Source: Pleurostoma richardsiae (taxonomy: Eukaryota > Ascomycota > Sordariomycetes > Calosphaeriales > Pleurostomataceae). From it: DNA of 64,000 nucleotides. Each line of letters opens with the position of its first letter. The stretch's first letter is position 1. The position numbers were made by a program, and so were the translations under genes. Shown here piece after piece: positions 35,309-45,770 of the stretch. Below the pieces are notes generated by a model. The model made no database searches and was not told where the DNA came from. It saw only the letters and a list, made by a program, of their open reading frames with translations. The stretch spans positions 558,001 to 622,000 of the forward strand of contig JANBVO010000002.1 of assembly GCA_030052745.1 (NCBI GenBank). The letters run 5' to 3'.

Positions 35309-36893
35309 ATGATTCCGGAGGTCAGCGAGGCTGCTCCGCTGCTCCAGCGGAACATTGCCGCCATCCCGCCTGGTCAGTCCCTTGCCTTCCCAAATGCCCG
35401 CCTCCGCTCCCGACCTCCGGCCCCCCCTCTCTGGTGCTCGGACTCCGGTTCGAGCATCTCATCGTGCCGTCGCCGTCTGAAGGGACCCAATTAAATGTCA
35501 TGGCCGGGGGGCGGGAGCTGCGGGACATGCATGACATGAGGCCGCTGCTGACGACCGGGAACAGCATCCTTCACTAGCGCTTATTACGGCAGCGATGACC
35601 GTCGGCGCGGCGACGGCCGGCTCCCGCAGTGCATCGCGCACCGGGGTTACAAGGCCGAATACCCGGAGAACACCATGGGTGCTTTCCGCGGCGCCGTGGC
35701 CGTCGGGGCGCACGCGATCGAGACGGATCTTCACCTCTCGCGGGACGGTGTGGTGGTGATATCTCATGTGAGGACACCCCTACAAGCCACGCCCTTATCT
35801 TGCACCAAGAGGTTTGCACGTACAGGCCTGCGTCCTCCGTAACACGGACTGTACTGCCCTTAGTTGGCTCGCGGCTGGAGAAGAATGCTTACTTACTGAC
35901 ATTCTTGATGCTCGGCAGGATGCCACTCTCAAGCGGTGTTTCGGCGAGAAAACCCTCATCAAGGACTGCGATTGGAGCTATCTAAGCACACTGCGCACGC
36001 TGAGGGCTCCTCACGAGTCGATGCCGAGGCTGGTCGACCTGCTTGAGTACCTGGCGCAGCCTGGCCTGGAGGACATCTGGGTGCTTCTGGACATCAAGGT
36101 TAGTGGTCGATATTCCCACGTCTGCTTACGAACACCACATTAATCATCCACCAGAGAGATGATGACAAGGACGAGCTCATCGCAAAGATAGCAGAGGCCA
36201 TTGCCTCGGTGCCGGCCCTCAGGCCATGGAACCAGAGGATCATACTCGGCTGCTGGACTGTATGGAAACAGACCTTTCTTCTTACTTTCAAATATCGCAA
36301 TACACCGTGGACTATGGCCGGTGCTTTCAGACTTTGCTAACTGTAACTAGGCCAGCTACGTCAAGACCTGCCTCCAGCACCTGCCTGGCTTTCCCCTCAC
36401 CCACATTGGCTGGTCGCTCTGCTACGCGCGGCAGTTCCTCCGCGTGCCTAACGTCTCCTTCAACATGCTGCAGAAGATCCTGGTCGGCCCCCGGGGCGCG
36501 CGCTTCCTCGCCGACGCCAGGGCCGCCGGCCGTCCGGTGTATGCCTGGACTGTCGACGAGCCGGAGTGGATGGAATGGAGCATCCGCACCGGCGTGGACG
36601 GCGTCGTCACGGACGACCCGAAGCTGTTCCTCGAGGTGTGCGACAGATGGAAGGGTGGCTCCCCTCCGGCGCTGCTCGGAGGCGCGAAGAAGACTGCTGG
36701 TGCCCAAGAGCAGCTGGTGCAGGCTGCCCAGGAGAAGAAGAGGGCGTTGCGAAAGGCGACCGGTCTGAGAAGGTGGGCGCGGTTATATACAGAGGTGCTG
36801 GTTATACAGGTGCTGCTTGCAATGGTCACGGCTATCTTCTTCATGAAGGTTGGTTCGCCTGCGAAGCAGATGCGGAGGGAGTTACAAATATAG
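35309..36893 (+). CDS. Glycerophosphodiester phosphodiesterase family, C-terminally membrane-anchored (Pgc1-like)
   Basis: Five exons, 35309-35372, 35565-35767, 35919-36098, 36155-36259 and 36351-36893, encode about 364 residues from ATG 35309 ([15 protein letters not shown]). The GDPD active site is intact: [18 protein letters not shown], the metal-binding [10 protein letters not shown] and VVISHD, then LLDIK and the C-terminal [11 protein letters not shown] and [13 protein letters not shown]. One hydrophobic segment near the C-terminus ([19 protein letters not shown]) forms a tail anchor. This layout matches yeast Pgc1, a phospholipase C-type enzyme that degrades phosphatidylglycerol on lipid droplets and mitochondria. 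A plain glycerophosphodiesterase is the alternative. Introns are 55-192 bases; the first is the longest. Confidence 0.88.
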
Positions 36894-37352
36894 ATAGAGA
36901 GCACAAGAAGAGTTGGGGCAAGAATCTCCTAGATAGCTCTTCCCGGATGGCGTATGACATGGGAATCGGGACAAAAGCCGGGGTTTGCGCTTTCATCTAC
37001 ATTATGACGACGCTATGAGCTCTAAATTTCCTATATAAACCAATTTTGATTTCCTATTGGACGTTCGTCTCATGGCAGTTCTCGATCACTGTAAACGTCC
37101 CTTGACGTCCTTCAGGGTGAATGTGGAGTTCATCTCTATGTGAAGCTGGTGAAGCTAGTGCAGGCTGGCAGCCACCTGGTGACCGGGCCGTCAATTTCTT
37201 AGCCCTAAAATTTCGCGGAGTTTTTTCACGACCGCACATGAATTTGCGACGGGCGGAACTTTACTCTTCTTTAACCACATATCGCAAACTCTTCCACCGA
37301 CGGCGCAGGATATTCACCTCTTTGCGTCCCAAAAAAACAACAAATAGAAGCA
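36894..37352. promoter_or_regulatory. Promoter region of rpl22
   Basis: 459 bases between the GDPD stop and the rpl22 start. It contains the AGCCCTAA motif listed separately and a CT-rich leader close to the start. Confidence 0.45.
37201..37208 (+). promoter_or_regulatory. AGCCCTAA motif (Tbf1-like ribosomal-protein promoter site)
   Basis: The bases fit ARCCCTAA, the site bound by Tbf1-type factors that drive ribosomal-protein genes in many non-Saccharomyces fungi. It lies 145 bases upstream of the rpl22 start. The match is seen; the binding is inferred. Confidence 0.45.
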
Positions 37353-38004
37353 ATGGCTCCTCACACAGTATGTACATCATGACACCGCTTTGCTGTTGGC
37401 CCAGTCTCTCGGGTCCCTCTCCGCCCGCCGAGAGATCATGGCGTGAAGCAGTAGGCTAAGGTCATATTTTCTCCCACTCTGCAGAAGAAGGCTGGCACCA
37501 AGAAGGTGACCAAGAAGGTCAGTACAAACCCCCTAAGGCACTCCACCAGAGGCGCCTCCCGTATGTTCTGTTTCGTGGCCGTAGTCCTGACTGTATCTCT
37601 CCTGCAGTTCGTCATCAATGCCTCGCAGCCCGCCAGCGACAAGATCTTCGACGTCTCTGCGTTCGAGAAGTTCCTGAACGAGAAGATCAAGGTCGACGGC
37701 CGCGTCGGAAACCTCGGCGACACCATCGTCATCTCCCAGCAGGGCGACGGCAAGGTCGAGATCATTGCCCACAATGAGCTCTCCGGCCGCTACCTCAAGT
37801 ACCTGTAAGAACCCCCTCCCCACCGCTGAACGGATGGGAAGCTACGAGGACTGCCGGGCTAACGCTGCGGGATATAGGACGAAGAAGTTCCTTAAGAAGA
37901 TGCAGCTCCGTGACTGGCTGCGCGTCGTCTCGACCTCTAAGGGTGTGTACGAGCTCAAGTTCTTCAACGTCGTCAACGACGCCGATGAGGAGGATGAGGA
38001 CTAA
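37353..38004 (+). CDS. rpl22: 60S ribosomal protein L22 (eL22)
   Basis: Exons 37353-37367, 37485-37517, 37608-37804 and 37878-38004 encode 123 residues. The protein begins [16 protein letters not shown], then [20 protein letters not shown], the core [35 protein letters not shown] and [20 protein letters not shown]. It ends in the acidic tail NDADEEDED. eL22 is a non-essential component of the large ribosomal subunit near the exit tunnel. Tiny first exons and several introns are usual for fungal ribosomal-protein genes. All joins keep frame, and the length matches eL22. Confidence 0.95.
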
Positions 38005-38292
38005 ATGGGCTTCCATCATCTGGGCTGTACTCGGGAATGGTCAAGGACTGGGAATGGGGCATAGAACGGGCCATGGATGGGTCATGCCAAAGAGGCTGAA
38101 CCTTGGCACCGAGGTGCCAGCAAGCAAAAACCAATAAAAAGGAGCCATTGGCCTTCTGCAAACTGCTGCTCTCACGAGCTAGAACTCGCTGTATAATTGT
38201 GAAGAGATGTCTAAGGGTATAACCACCACCTACGTGCAAAGCGTTCGCTTCTGCAGTGGCCAGCTGTCGCTGTGTCTATTCCTCTATTACTA

Positions 38293-39311
38293 TCAAGGCA
38301 GAGCCCGCATAACGCCCTCAAATGCCACCAGCGCCATCGCGTTCGCAGGGAACGCCCTCAGGAAGCACGGCAGGAACCCCCTCCAGTACCCCCTCCACCC
38401 GCCCTCCCTGTACACCGCGGCCGCCGCGTCCCTCCACCTCCGGAACCGCGGCGTCCCGTCGCCCAGCCCGCCGCCCAGCGGGTCCGTCATGATGCGCTGC
38501 TTGACCACGTCGCTCGGGTAGCTCGTCAGCCAGAAGACCTGCGCGCTGAGCCCGCCGGCCCAGAAGTTGACCGCCGGCGCGCCCAGGTCCGTGCCCCTCC
38601 GCAACCAGCGCGAGAACAGGTCGTACGAGCCCCACCAGAAGAAGAAGAAGGAGCGAAACAGCAGCGTCGCTCCCAGCCCGTGGTACACGCCCCGCAGGCC
38701 GTGGTGCCGCCAGATCTTGGCCGCGCAGTCGACGGGCCCGGCGTACAGCCGGTCGGCCTTGCGCGCCGCGTACTGCACCTGCAGCCGCGCCTTGACGTGC
38801 TCGACGGGGGCGGCGATGAAGCTCACTGTGGCGCCGGCCAGGATGCCGGCGACGCCGTGGCCGTGGGCGGGCAGCGGCGCCGAAGGGTCGTGCAGGGGGT
38901 GCAGCGGCGGGTTGAAGATGTTGTCGCGGAGCAGGCGACGGTAGACGGTCAGGCTGCCCAGCATGATGCTGTCCATGAACATCCATCCGACAAGAGGCGG
39001 CGTTGCGCCCTTGTAGAGCCCGAGGACGCCTTCGTTGCGGATAGTCTGCGCGAGGCACTGCAGCGGTCCGGAGAAGCGGGTGCTGTCGGTCGTCTGGAGG
39101 CGGACCTTGATGGTGTCGAAGGGGTGGCCAACTGTAACGCAGGGGATATATCTGTCAGCATTCTTATACCTCTGGGAGTAGAGATGGCTGAGGATCAGCC
39201 GCTGTACACACCGGAGAGCTTTGCAATGCCAGAGAAGACTCCAGCCACAAACCCTTTGTAGTTCTTCACGGCCTCGGCCGGCTGCTTCTCCTTCGCAGCG
39301 TCGGCAGCCAT
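38293..39311 (-). CDS. Mitochondrial carrier family protein (SLC25)
   Basis: Exons 39212-39311 and 38293-39131 encode 312 residues from ATG 39311 (MAADAAKEKQPAEAVKNYKG). Three tandem carrier repeats are visible, each with the Px[D/E]xx[K/R] signature: GHPFDTIKVRLQT, APVEHVKARLQVQ and SYPSDVVKQRIMTDP. The matching second halves include GLYKGATPPLVGW, GVYHGLGATLLFR and YWRGFLPCFLRAFPANAM. The protein sits in the inner mitochondrial membrane and exchanges a small metabolite. The first repeat (GIAKLSVGHPFDT) resembles the carnitine/ornithine/Ymc-like branch, but the substrate is not assigned. The gene is convergent with rpl22, 288 bases away. The 100-base first exon ends in a GTGTGT donor. Confidence 0.9.
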
Positions 39312-39919
39312 TGTGTCTCCTTCATCTGGATACAATGTAGCAAACGAAGAGAGGCCTCAGCCAGGATGGCTTTTCAATGGAGAGGAAAGGATGTTCGACA
39401 CGCCGGGGCCGGGCGTCATCTTGTAGGGTTTTAGAGGTAATCCTGCTTACCACAAGGTCGTTAGTGGGGTAGCTCCTGGCAGCTTTCACGGGGGCTTGAC
39501 AGCTCGAGGTCAGCAAAATTGCAAGCCTTTCCGATTGCGGCCGATATCGCCGACAGCATAGGTACCTGCAGTAGGCACTGCACGGAGGTATCGGGGAAGA
39601 GTGGTTACAATGCACAACTTAAGAAATACTGTGATAAGAGAATCGGGGCAGATCAATTGCAATCTGACCATGGGCATTTGGAGCCTCCGTCTGCCTTGAT
39701 TGAGGCTAAATATTGCCTCACTCCTTCTCCCAAATGCCTGTAGCTTGTGTAACGCTCGGCTGGTTGATCGCCAGACCAGTGTCCCTATCTGACGAGAAAT
39801 CAGAGTCCTAAGGAATGATGAGGGCGAGGGATGGCAAAGCAACGCGTTAATCCAGGTCCCAGCTAAGGTTTCCCCTCTCCAGCAAACTGTGCGAAGCTAT
39901 AGCAACCGTAGCAACCAGC
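39312..39919. other. Intergenic between the carrier and translin genes
   Basis: About 0.6 kb: upstream region of the carrier gene and 3' flank of translin. Nothing else was recognised. Confidence 0.4.
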
Positions 39920-40821
39920 TCAAGCAGACGAAGACTGCTGGGCAGGGATGAGATTCCGCAACGACAGGTCGTAGACGACGTCCTCGACCTTCTTGACCGC
40001 ATACTTGACGCCGTCCACCTTCTTCCGCAGGATGTCGTTCTTGAGGTTCAGCAGCTGGAAGCCGGCGTGGATGTCCTTGACGAAACCGCTGATCTTAACC
40101 GCCAGCTCGTTGTCGCCCAGCGTCACTGAGTTCACGGCCAGCCGGCTCAGCTCGTCCGCTAGGCTGGTCACAGCCATGAGGTATTCTTCGATGGTGATGT
40201 GGAACGCGTCCTCCTCCTTGAGGTTGACGGGCACTGAGAAACCTCACTGTCAGTGTCTTCGTCAACTAGGTGTATGGGTGGGCCAGGAAGCTAGAGGTCG
40301 CACCTTGGAAGACATCGCCGACTTCCTCCAGCGTGAGGAGACGACCCAGCTCGCCGGGCTTGTCCGCCTTCAGGCTTCCGCCCAACCAGCCGTCCAGAAG
40401 CACTGTGTAGACTGCGTCCTGGACGCTGCGTGTCCACTTGATATTGTGTCTGGAGAACCAGCGTCAGCAAGCGTAGAGGGAGTGACAGCGCTCAGAGGGA
40501 AGGCGCACTTGTAATAAGGATACTTGGAGGCGACCTGTGACAGGGCCTGGACGTCTTCAACCTCTTCTTGGATCGCCTTCTCTACCTGGGGAAGCAGCAC
40601 GCCATCTTCATACCGTTAGTGGAGAGCATTAGATATAGGCTCAGTAGGAAACACTCACATCGCGACCGGGGTGTGGCGTGGATTCGAGACAGAATGCCCT
40701 GTGCGTAGGACACGTCCCTCTCGAGCTTCTGTGTGGCCTGGTTGAGGTCCTCCCGAGCCTTCTGGTCCTCGTCAATCTTCGCCTTCAGCTGCTCGAAGAT
40801 CTGCGGGTCGATCATAGACAT
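39920..40821 (-). CDS. Translin (single-stranded RNA/DNA-binding protein)
   Basis: Exons 40659-40821, 40509-40605, 40304-40449 and 39920-40233 encode about 239 residues from ATG 40821 (MSMIDPQIFEQLKAKIDED). Translin features in order are a helical N-terminus, KYPYYKHNIKWTRSVQDAVY, EEDAFHITIEEYLMAV and LADELSRLAVNSVTLGDNE. The strongly conserved LLNLKNDILRKKVDGVKYAVKK and VEDVVYDLSLRNL follow. In the family, translin with TRAX forms the C3PO ring nuclease; in Neurospora the complex processes tRNA fragments. Yeasts such as S. cerevisiae lack it. An in-frame methionine upstream (40887) exists, but its extra residues do not look like the family. Intron 1 uses a TGAAG acceptor after a CTAAC branch site. 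Confidence 0.93.
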
Positions 40822-41454
40822 TTTGCTGGTGGAATACGGAGGGTGGTAGCACGGAGGAGAGTCGGTCTCTTGATTTGATAGTTGCACGTGCGAGATACCG
40901 AAGCTGGCAGTCTGAGTTTTCTGCCCGAATCCGCGACCACGTAAGTTGGCTAAGGTAGGTACGTAAAGTATAGGGAAAGAAACCTTGATCTGAGGCGTAC
41001 GAGGAAGGCTACTCCAAGTAAGACTGCCGTGATCTAACTATCACGATGTAGCTGAGTCTGCTTGTCACCACATTTGTCAAATTGAATGGCAGAGGTTGTA
41101 GCGAGCACCCTCTAGACAAGACGCAGCAAACCACCCTCTATCTCCCTCTGCTCCCTCTGGCTAACATTCGGTCTATTCAATACCCCATTTTGTCTAACAA
41201 GCGTATTCTATCGTCGTGAAGCCGCGAACACTCGATCTTTGAAGAGCCTCTAGTCTACAACATTGGCCCGCCCGCAACTGAGGTAGGTACGCCAAACGCG
41301 CCGGCAAAATAATCCTGCCACCGTCTAGGCAGACATGACTGGCCAAACGCATGCATGGTTACTCAAACTTCACGACTGACAAGCTCTTCTTTCCTCAATT
41401 ACTTCTTCCCTGTATCCCGGGCATAGCCCAAGAGCACATTGAAAAAGGAGTTCG
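40822..41454. other. Intergenic between translin and the U2 snRNA gene
   Basis: About 0.63 kb holding the translin promoter and the U2 3' flank. No coding region was seen. Confidence 0.4.
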
Positions 41455-41638
41455 CGTCGCTCGGAGGCAGTGTGATACCGAGGACACAGTGGAGGTCGGT
41501 CATGGGCAAGCCCAGCGGACCGTCCTCCCAGTGGCAAAAATTAGAATAATCACGATTGTACTCCGTAGAGTACTTTCAGAGATTAAACTGAAAAGAACAG
41601 ATACTACACTTGATCTAAGCCAAAAGGCAAAGAGAGCT
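41455..41638 (-). ncRNA. U2 spliceosomal snRNA
   Basis: The minus strand carries the near-invariant U2 5' part: stem-loop I with TTTGCCTTTTGGCTTAGATC, then AAGTGTAGTATCTGTTCTT. It includes the branch-site recognition element GTAGTA (41602-41607) at RNA position 32-37. Stem-loop IIa (TCAGTTTAATCTCTGA) is followed by the IIb stem around GTACTCTACGGAGTAC. An Sm site, AATTTTTG, lies at about 41533-41540. Stem-loop IV is CTCGG-TATCACACTG-CCTC-type with closing CCGAG, ending near 41460. U2 pairs with the intron branch site in every splicing event, and the CTAAC branch sites in this window fit it. The 5' end is placed at the A of AGCTCTCTTTGCC; the 3' end is accurate to about 10 bases. Confidence 0.93.
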
Positions 41639-41686
41639 AAAGAAAAAAGAAGAGAAAAATTCCAAAACGGAGGGAGGGGAGAGAGG

Positions 41687-41694
41687 TTTATATA
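41687..41694 (-). promoter_or_regulatory. TATA-like element upstream of U2
   Basis: TATATAAA on the minus strand, 49-56 bases before the inferred U2 5' end. The position suits a snRNA core promoter. The motif is seen; the role is inferred. Confidence 0.45.
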
Positions 41695-41937
41695 CTCGCT
41701 GTCTGCGGTCCGTGCGAGCGTGCAAGATTCTCCACCGCTTTGCAACGGATCTCCCACACCGCCGGAGATAAGTCCGGCAGAATTAGCAGAAGCAGGCTAG
41801 ATCTGAAACAGATTAGCGTACTTAGCAACACCAAAGTCGGACTCCAAGCCGAGAGCTTTGCAACAAGAGCTTTGACAGGCTTCACTTCTAGACTGTAGGT
41901 AGGTATTAAATTGCGCTCTTTATAGTCCCTTTCAATG

Positions 41938-44417
41938 TTACCCTCTTCGTAACCATGCTATGAAAGGATGCCTTGCCCGGGGTGTCGTTTTCCTCCAGGA
42001 TTTGGCGCGCCTGCTCGCCATCTCGGAGGTAATAAGCCCTGGGCCACCGACATCGAGAACGCGTCCCGTCTTCTCAGATTTGCCAGCTGTTAAGGCGGCG
42101 GGGGCTCCCGCGCTTGCAGCGCTTGCGGATCTTCCCTCTCCGAGCTCAAGTTCGCTTTCTATTCTAGACTCTATCGGTAACAGCCTTCGCTCCTCCCCTT
42201 TCTCATGCTCCTCGATACCGATCAACCCATTCATCTTTCCCAGCGCCTTCAGCGCTGCCACTGAGCCTGCATGGTCGCCAATATCGAAGTCCAGTCCTGC
42301 GTCCCTTAACCGAGGGCCCAACCTCGCCCCGATGCGCGCAAGCGCGAACGCATCGAGCTTCGTGGTCCATGTTGGAGTTGACGCGGTATACCACGCTAGC
42401 CCGACGAGGGCAATGACTTGGAGGGAGATGAGTAGCGATATGATCACGATCCCCGGCAGGCTTCGGCGCGGCTTGCTGACCTGGGTGCCCGGACTGGTGT
42501 AGACTGTGCGACCTGATACCTGGTCCTGAAGACCGATAGAAGTGAGATGTATCTCATTGGCGAAGTACATGGTGATCTCGAGCATCTCCTTCGCAGTGTC
42601 ATTGTCGCTGAAGCCTTGAAGGGACCCCCAGACAAGCTGATCGAGATTGTAGGAACTGTTGGCGAGACGAGCGCCCGACGTCGGGTCGCAGATGTCCACT
42701 GCGTACTTGGCTGGAGCTGTTGACAGTGAGGCGAAGTCACTTCCATAGCTGTCGAAGGGTACCGTAGACTGTTGACAGATAATATCCACTGTGGCTTCCA
42801 TAGTATCCTCGGTTGCATTTTTTGCGGCAACGAAGAAGCTGGAGTTGCCAAACAACGCCAGTGCGGCAATCATTAGTGGCCCTGGTGTCTTGAGAGTCCC
42901 GGTGTTGAAAGGCGAGTCTGTCAGTTCCCACTCTATGGGTATTGCTGGTGCACTGCGAAAGTTTCTCAGTTTGCTTGATCAGAATTCTTCGGTAGGGTGA
43001 GAACAGCACGACGGCTACAACTGGAGTCTGAGCAAATACTTACGGCTCTGCCAGTTTCCCCAAATCTTTGCCCGATACGAACAACTCATCGTTGAAATTC
43101 GATTCCATGTCCGCGATGGATGGCCATATCTCTAATAAAGGTCCCCAGGCATAGTTGGTTTGAAAGTTCCCAAGTTCAAAGTAACCCCTAGTAGAATCCG
43201 CCGTGCAGTGCACCGCGAAATCTTTCGTATTCGGCTTGAGTGAGTAATAGCTGTGACTGCCCTCCGCGATGACAACATCTAGCCAGAACTCCTCACTGAC
43301 GTTTTGCATATTCCGACTGAGAGTCCAAGGCACCTTTCCGTAATCCCCGGGCACGCAGATGCGGACGTCCAGGCCGTCTCGGGTATAATTAGTAGTGAAG
43401 GGCCTGCTTCCAGAACACTCGGACGGAAATAGACTGTGATCGACTTCTTCACACTTCGCCGTCGAGTTGTGCCTAAGAGCATGATACCGGAGGACTCCCG
43501 TTCTTGTATCATTTGTAAATGCCGAGACAAAGTATGTTGGTTGATAGTTTGGCGACCGCGATGAGGAGTCGTAGTAGTACGACAACGTGCCCCGATCCAG
43601 GGCAGAATATTCTTCCCCTTCAGACACAAACCCAGGCTCTGGCCATAAGTGTTCTTGGACATCTTTCGGGTCGAAACTGAGGACCCTGCTCTGCACCTTC
43701 TGCACGATGAGATCCCGCGGGACCTGTTCCAGCAATCCCGGCTCCGCGTCTATTCCAGCGGGTCTTTGGGGGCTCCAGCTACAGCCGTCACCATAGCCCC
43801 AAATGCAGGTGTCGTCGTGGGTTACAATGAGTTTCTGATCATCTGGGATCAGGAGGGACTGCAGAGCAGGTTGAACGGCGGCTACATACGACAAGTCAGT
43901 CACACCAAGAGTCAAGGAATCTCGAGGACAGTATCGTTGCAAACGCACCAACTAACACTAAACCAGCTCCCATCCACAAGAACCTAGTGCGCATACTCGC
44001 ATGGGCCAGTGATTCCCACAGGGTTGGGACATCTGCCCAGCTGCCATCCGCCAGAACGAACAACTGACGCACACTCAATGGTCGCTGGCCCGGCTTGCGG
44101 TGCTCCGCGTAGACCACGGCGGCTTGGGAGAGGACGGCGCAGACGATCGGAACTGCGAGTGTCGAGGCAATCCTGCTGAGGGCGTCGGTCGCTGTACGGA
44201 CCCTCCCTATATCCCGGACATCATCCTTCGTAAAGATGCCCTGCTGGTTGATATAGGATGGATAATTCAGCGGCCGAGACGCCAAGATACATGTGAGTAT
44301 CCAGGGCAGGATAAGGATGGGAAGGTAGAATGCAAGGAGGTAGATCGAATTCCATCGATATTCGAGGCGTACATCGGCCTCTACCGACTTCTCATGCTTA
44401 ATATGCTGGGTGGGCAT
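41938..44417 (-). CDS. Large uncharacterised fungal membrane protein with extracellular domain
   Basis: Exons 43949-44417, 43044-43881 and 41938-42952 encode about 773 residues from ATG 44417 (MPTQHIKHEKSVEADVRLEY). Near the N-terminus are three hydrophobic helices (YLLAFYLPILILPWILTCIL; the IASTLAVPIVCAVLSQAAVV helix; the segment ending AGLVLV). A long central region rich in N-glycosylation sequons (NDT, NST, NYT, NVS, NSS) is probably outside the cell. One strong helix (GIVIISLLISLQVIALVGLAW) precedes a cytosolic tail with LPGIV and DALARIGA-type fungal-family motifs. The family is widespread in Pezizomycotina and has no known function. The third-exon acceptor (TTTCGCAG) restores PAIPIEWELTDSPFNTG, a stretch I associate with this family. 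No enzymatic motif was seen. Confidence 0.75.
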
Positions 44418-45770
44418 CGCAAAGAGCAGACTTTGTGGAGTTTCTCACTTCATTAGAAGTGGAGGCACTCCAGCACCTTATTATTATCATCCTCTGTGCT
44501 GATAGAGGCACGGCAAGGAGAGTGGCTGAGTGGGTGTGAGGATGCTCATGCATGCCGGAGGATTGGTAGGCAGTTTGCGGGGCTTGTCCAGCTTGGCGTG
44601 GCTGGGATATGAATCCTGGCTACACTTGTGGGTGTGATTTGGTGATGTACACACTCACAAGCACAGCCATGCTCAAGTGCAAGGACCGACGGCGTTAGTG
44701 GATGGGTGTGCCCCCAATTACGGCTAATGCTGTGAACCTGACCTTTGAACAGCCGCGTCTCCTCATCCAATCGCCTCGCCTATGCGGCCACTGCTTGAGT
44801 TGAGGCGGCCTCCAAAATCCGTCTATCGGCGGCGAGTTGTGAGCACTGTGACTACCTAGTTATAGGCATTGACGTGGGCCAGTCCTGTGTCATTTGCATG
44901 ACAATCGCAACAGTATCGTCGTGTCCTAGAAGTCGCCAGGAGAATTGAAGTTATTTGGGCGACTTCTGTTCGTCGAAGAACTAATAATGATCGACCACTC
45001 CTAATGATTTCCCATTTTCCGTTAATTACCGTCCTTTTGATATCGTGACATATAAAACTTTGGATCAGCTACCTACCATTAAAGGAACTGAATGAACATA
45101 GATCGAACTCCCCGTATCGTCGGTAGCGAGGTAGACGGAACGGATAATCTAATGAACATCTTCGACGTGGGTGTACTACTGCCTGATATCTCTAGAGTTG
45201 CTCTCGAGAGCGCAGTAGACGAAGCAGCATGCGAGTTCGACCTCTGGTTGACGCTGTGAAGACGACAATGAGGTGATGATGATCTTAGAGTTGACGAAAT
45301 ACAAGCGAGACAAGCGACACACACCCACTTCTTGCCAATCGTGAGGTTAGTATGACGCTCATTCATCAGCATTTCACCTTTCAAGCAGGCTGGAACCATT
45401 CCTTGGAACCTCGATGTTCTCAACCAACAACGCGGACACGTGCAACAACCCCCTCTATGTCCAATGTAGGTAGCCCAACATAGTATTACGGACCAGTAAA
45501 AGAATCATAATAACCCTTTGTAAATCCGTGTTGCATCTTGATTGCTTACGCTGTCGTAAAACTCTCGATATCTCGGACATGATGAAATGTACTCCAGAGT
45601 CGAGATGATATTGATTCCATGAAGTGAATTTAATTCCAGAACGATAGCCTATATACACATATATACACAATACAGCTGGCCTAGTGGAGAACGAGAGGGA
45701 GGGTGGATAATGCCAAAGCCTGAGGCGGTGAAGAACCACTCGCCGTCCACTCCCACAGCGCCGAACTCGC
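44418..45770. other. Intergenic between the membrane protein and carboxylesterase genes
   Basis: About 1.35 kb, relatively AT-rich in 44930-45680. No protein family, tRNA or element was recognised. Confidence 0.4.

Noticed and set aside
38272-39261. 329-codon plus-strand frame opposite the mitochondrial carrier
   Set aside because: Same effect: an antisense shadow of a GC-rich gene with three clear carrier repeats on the other strand.
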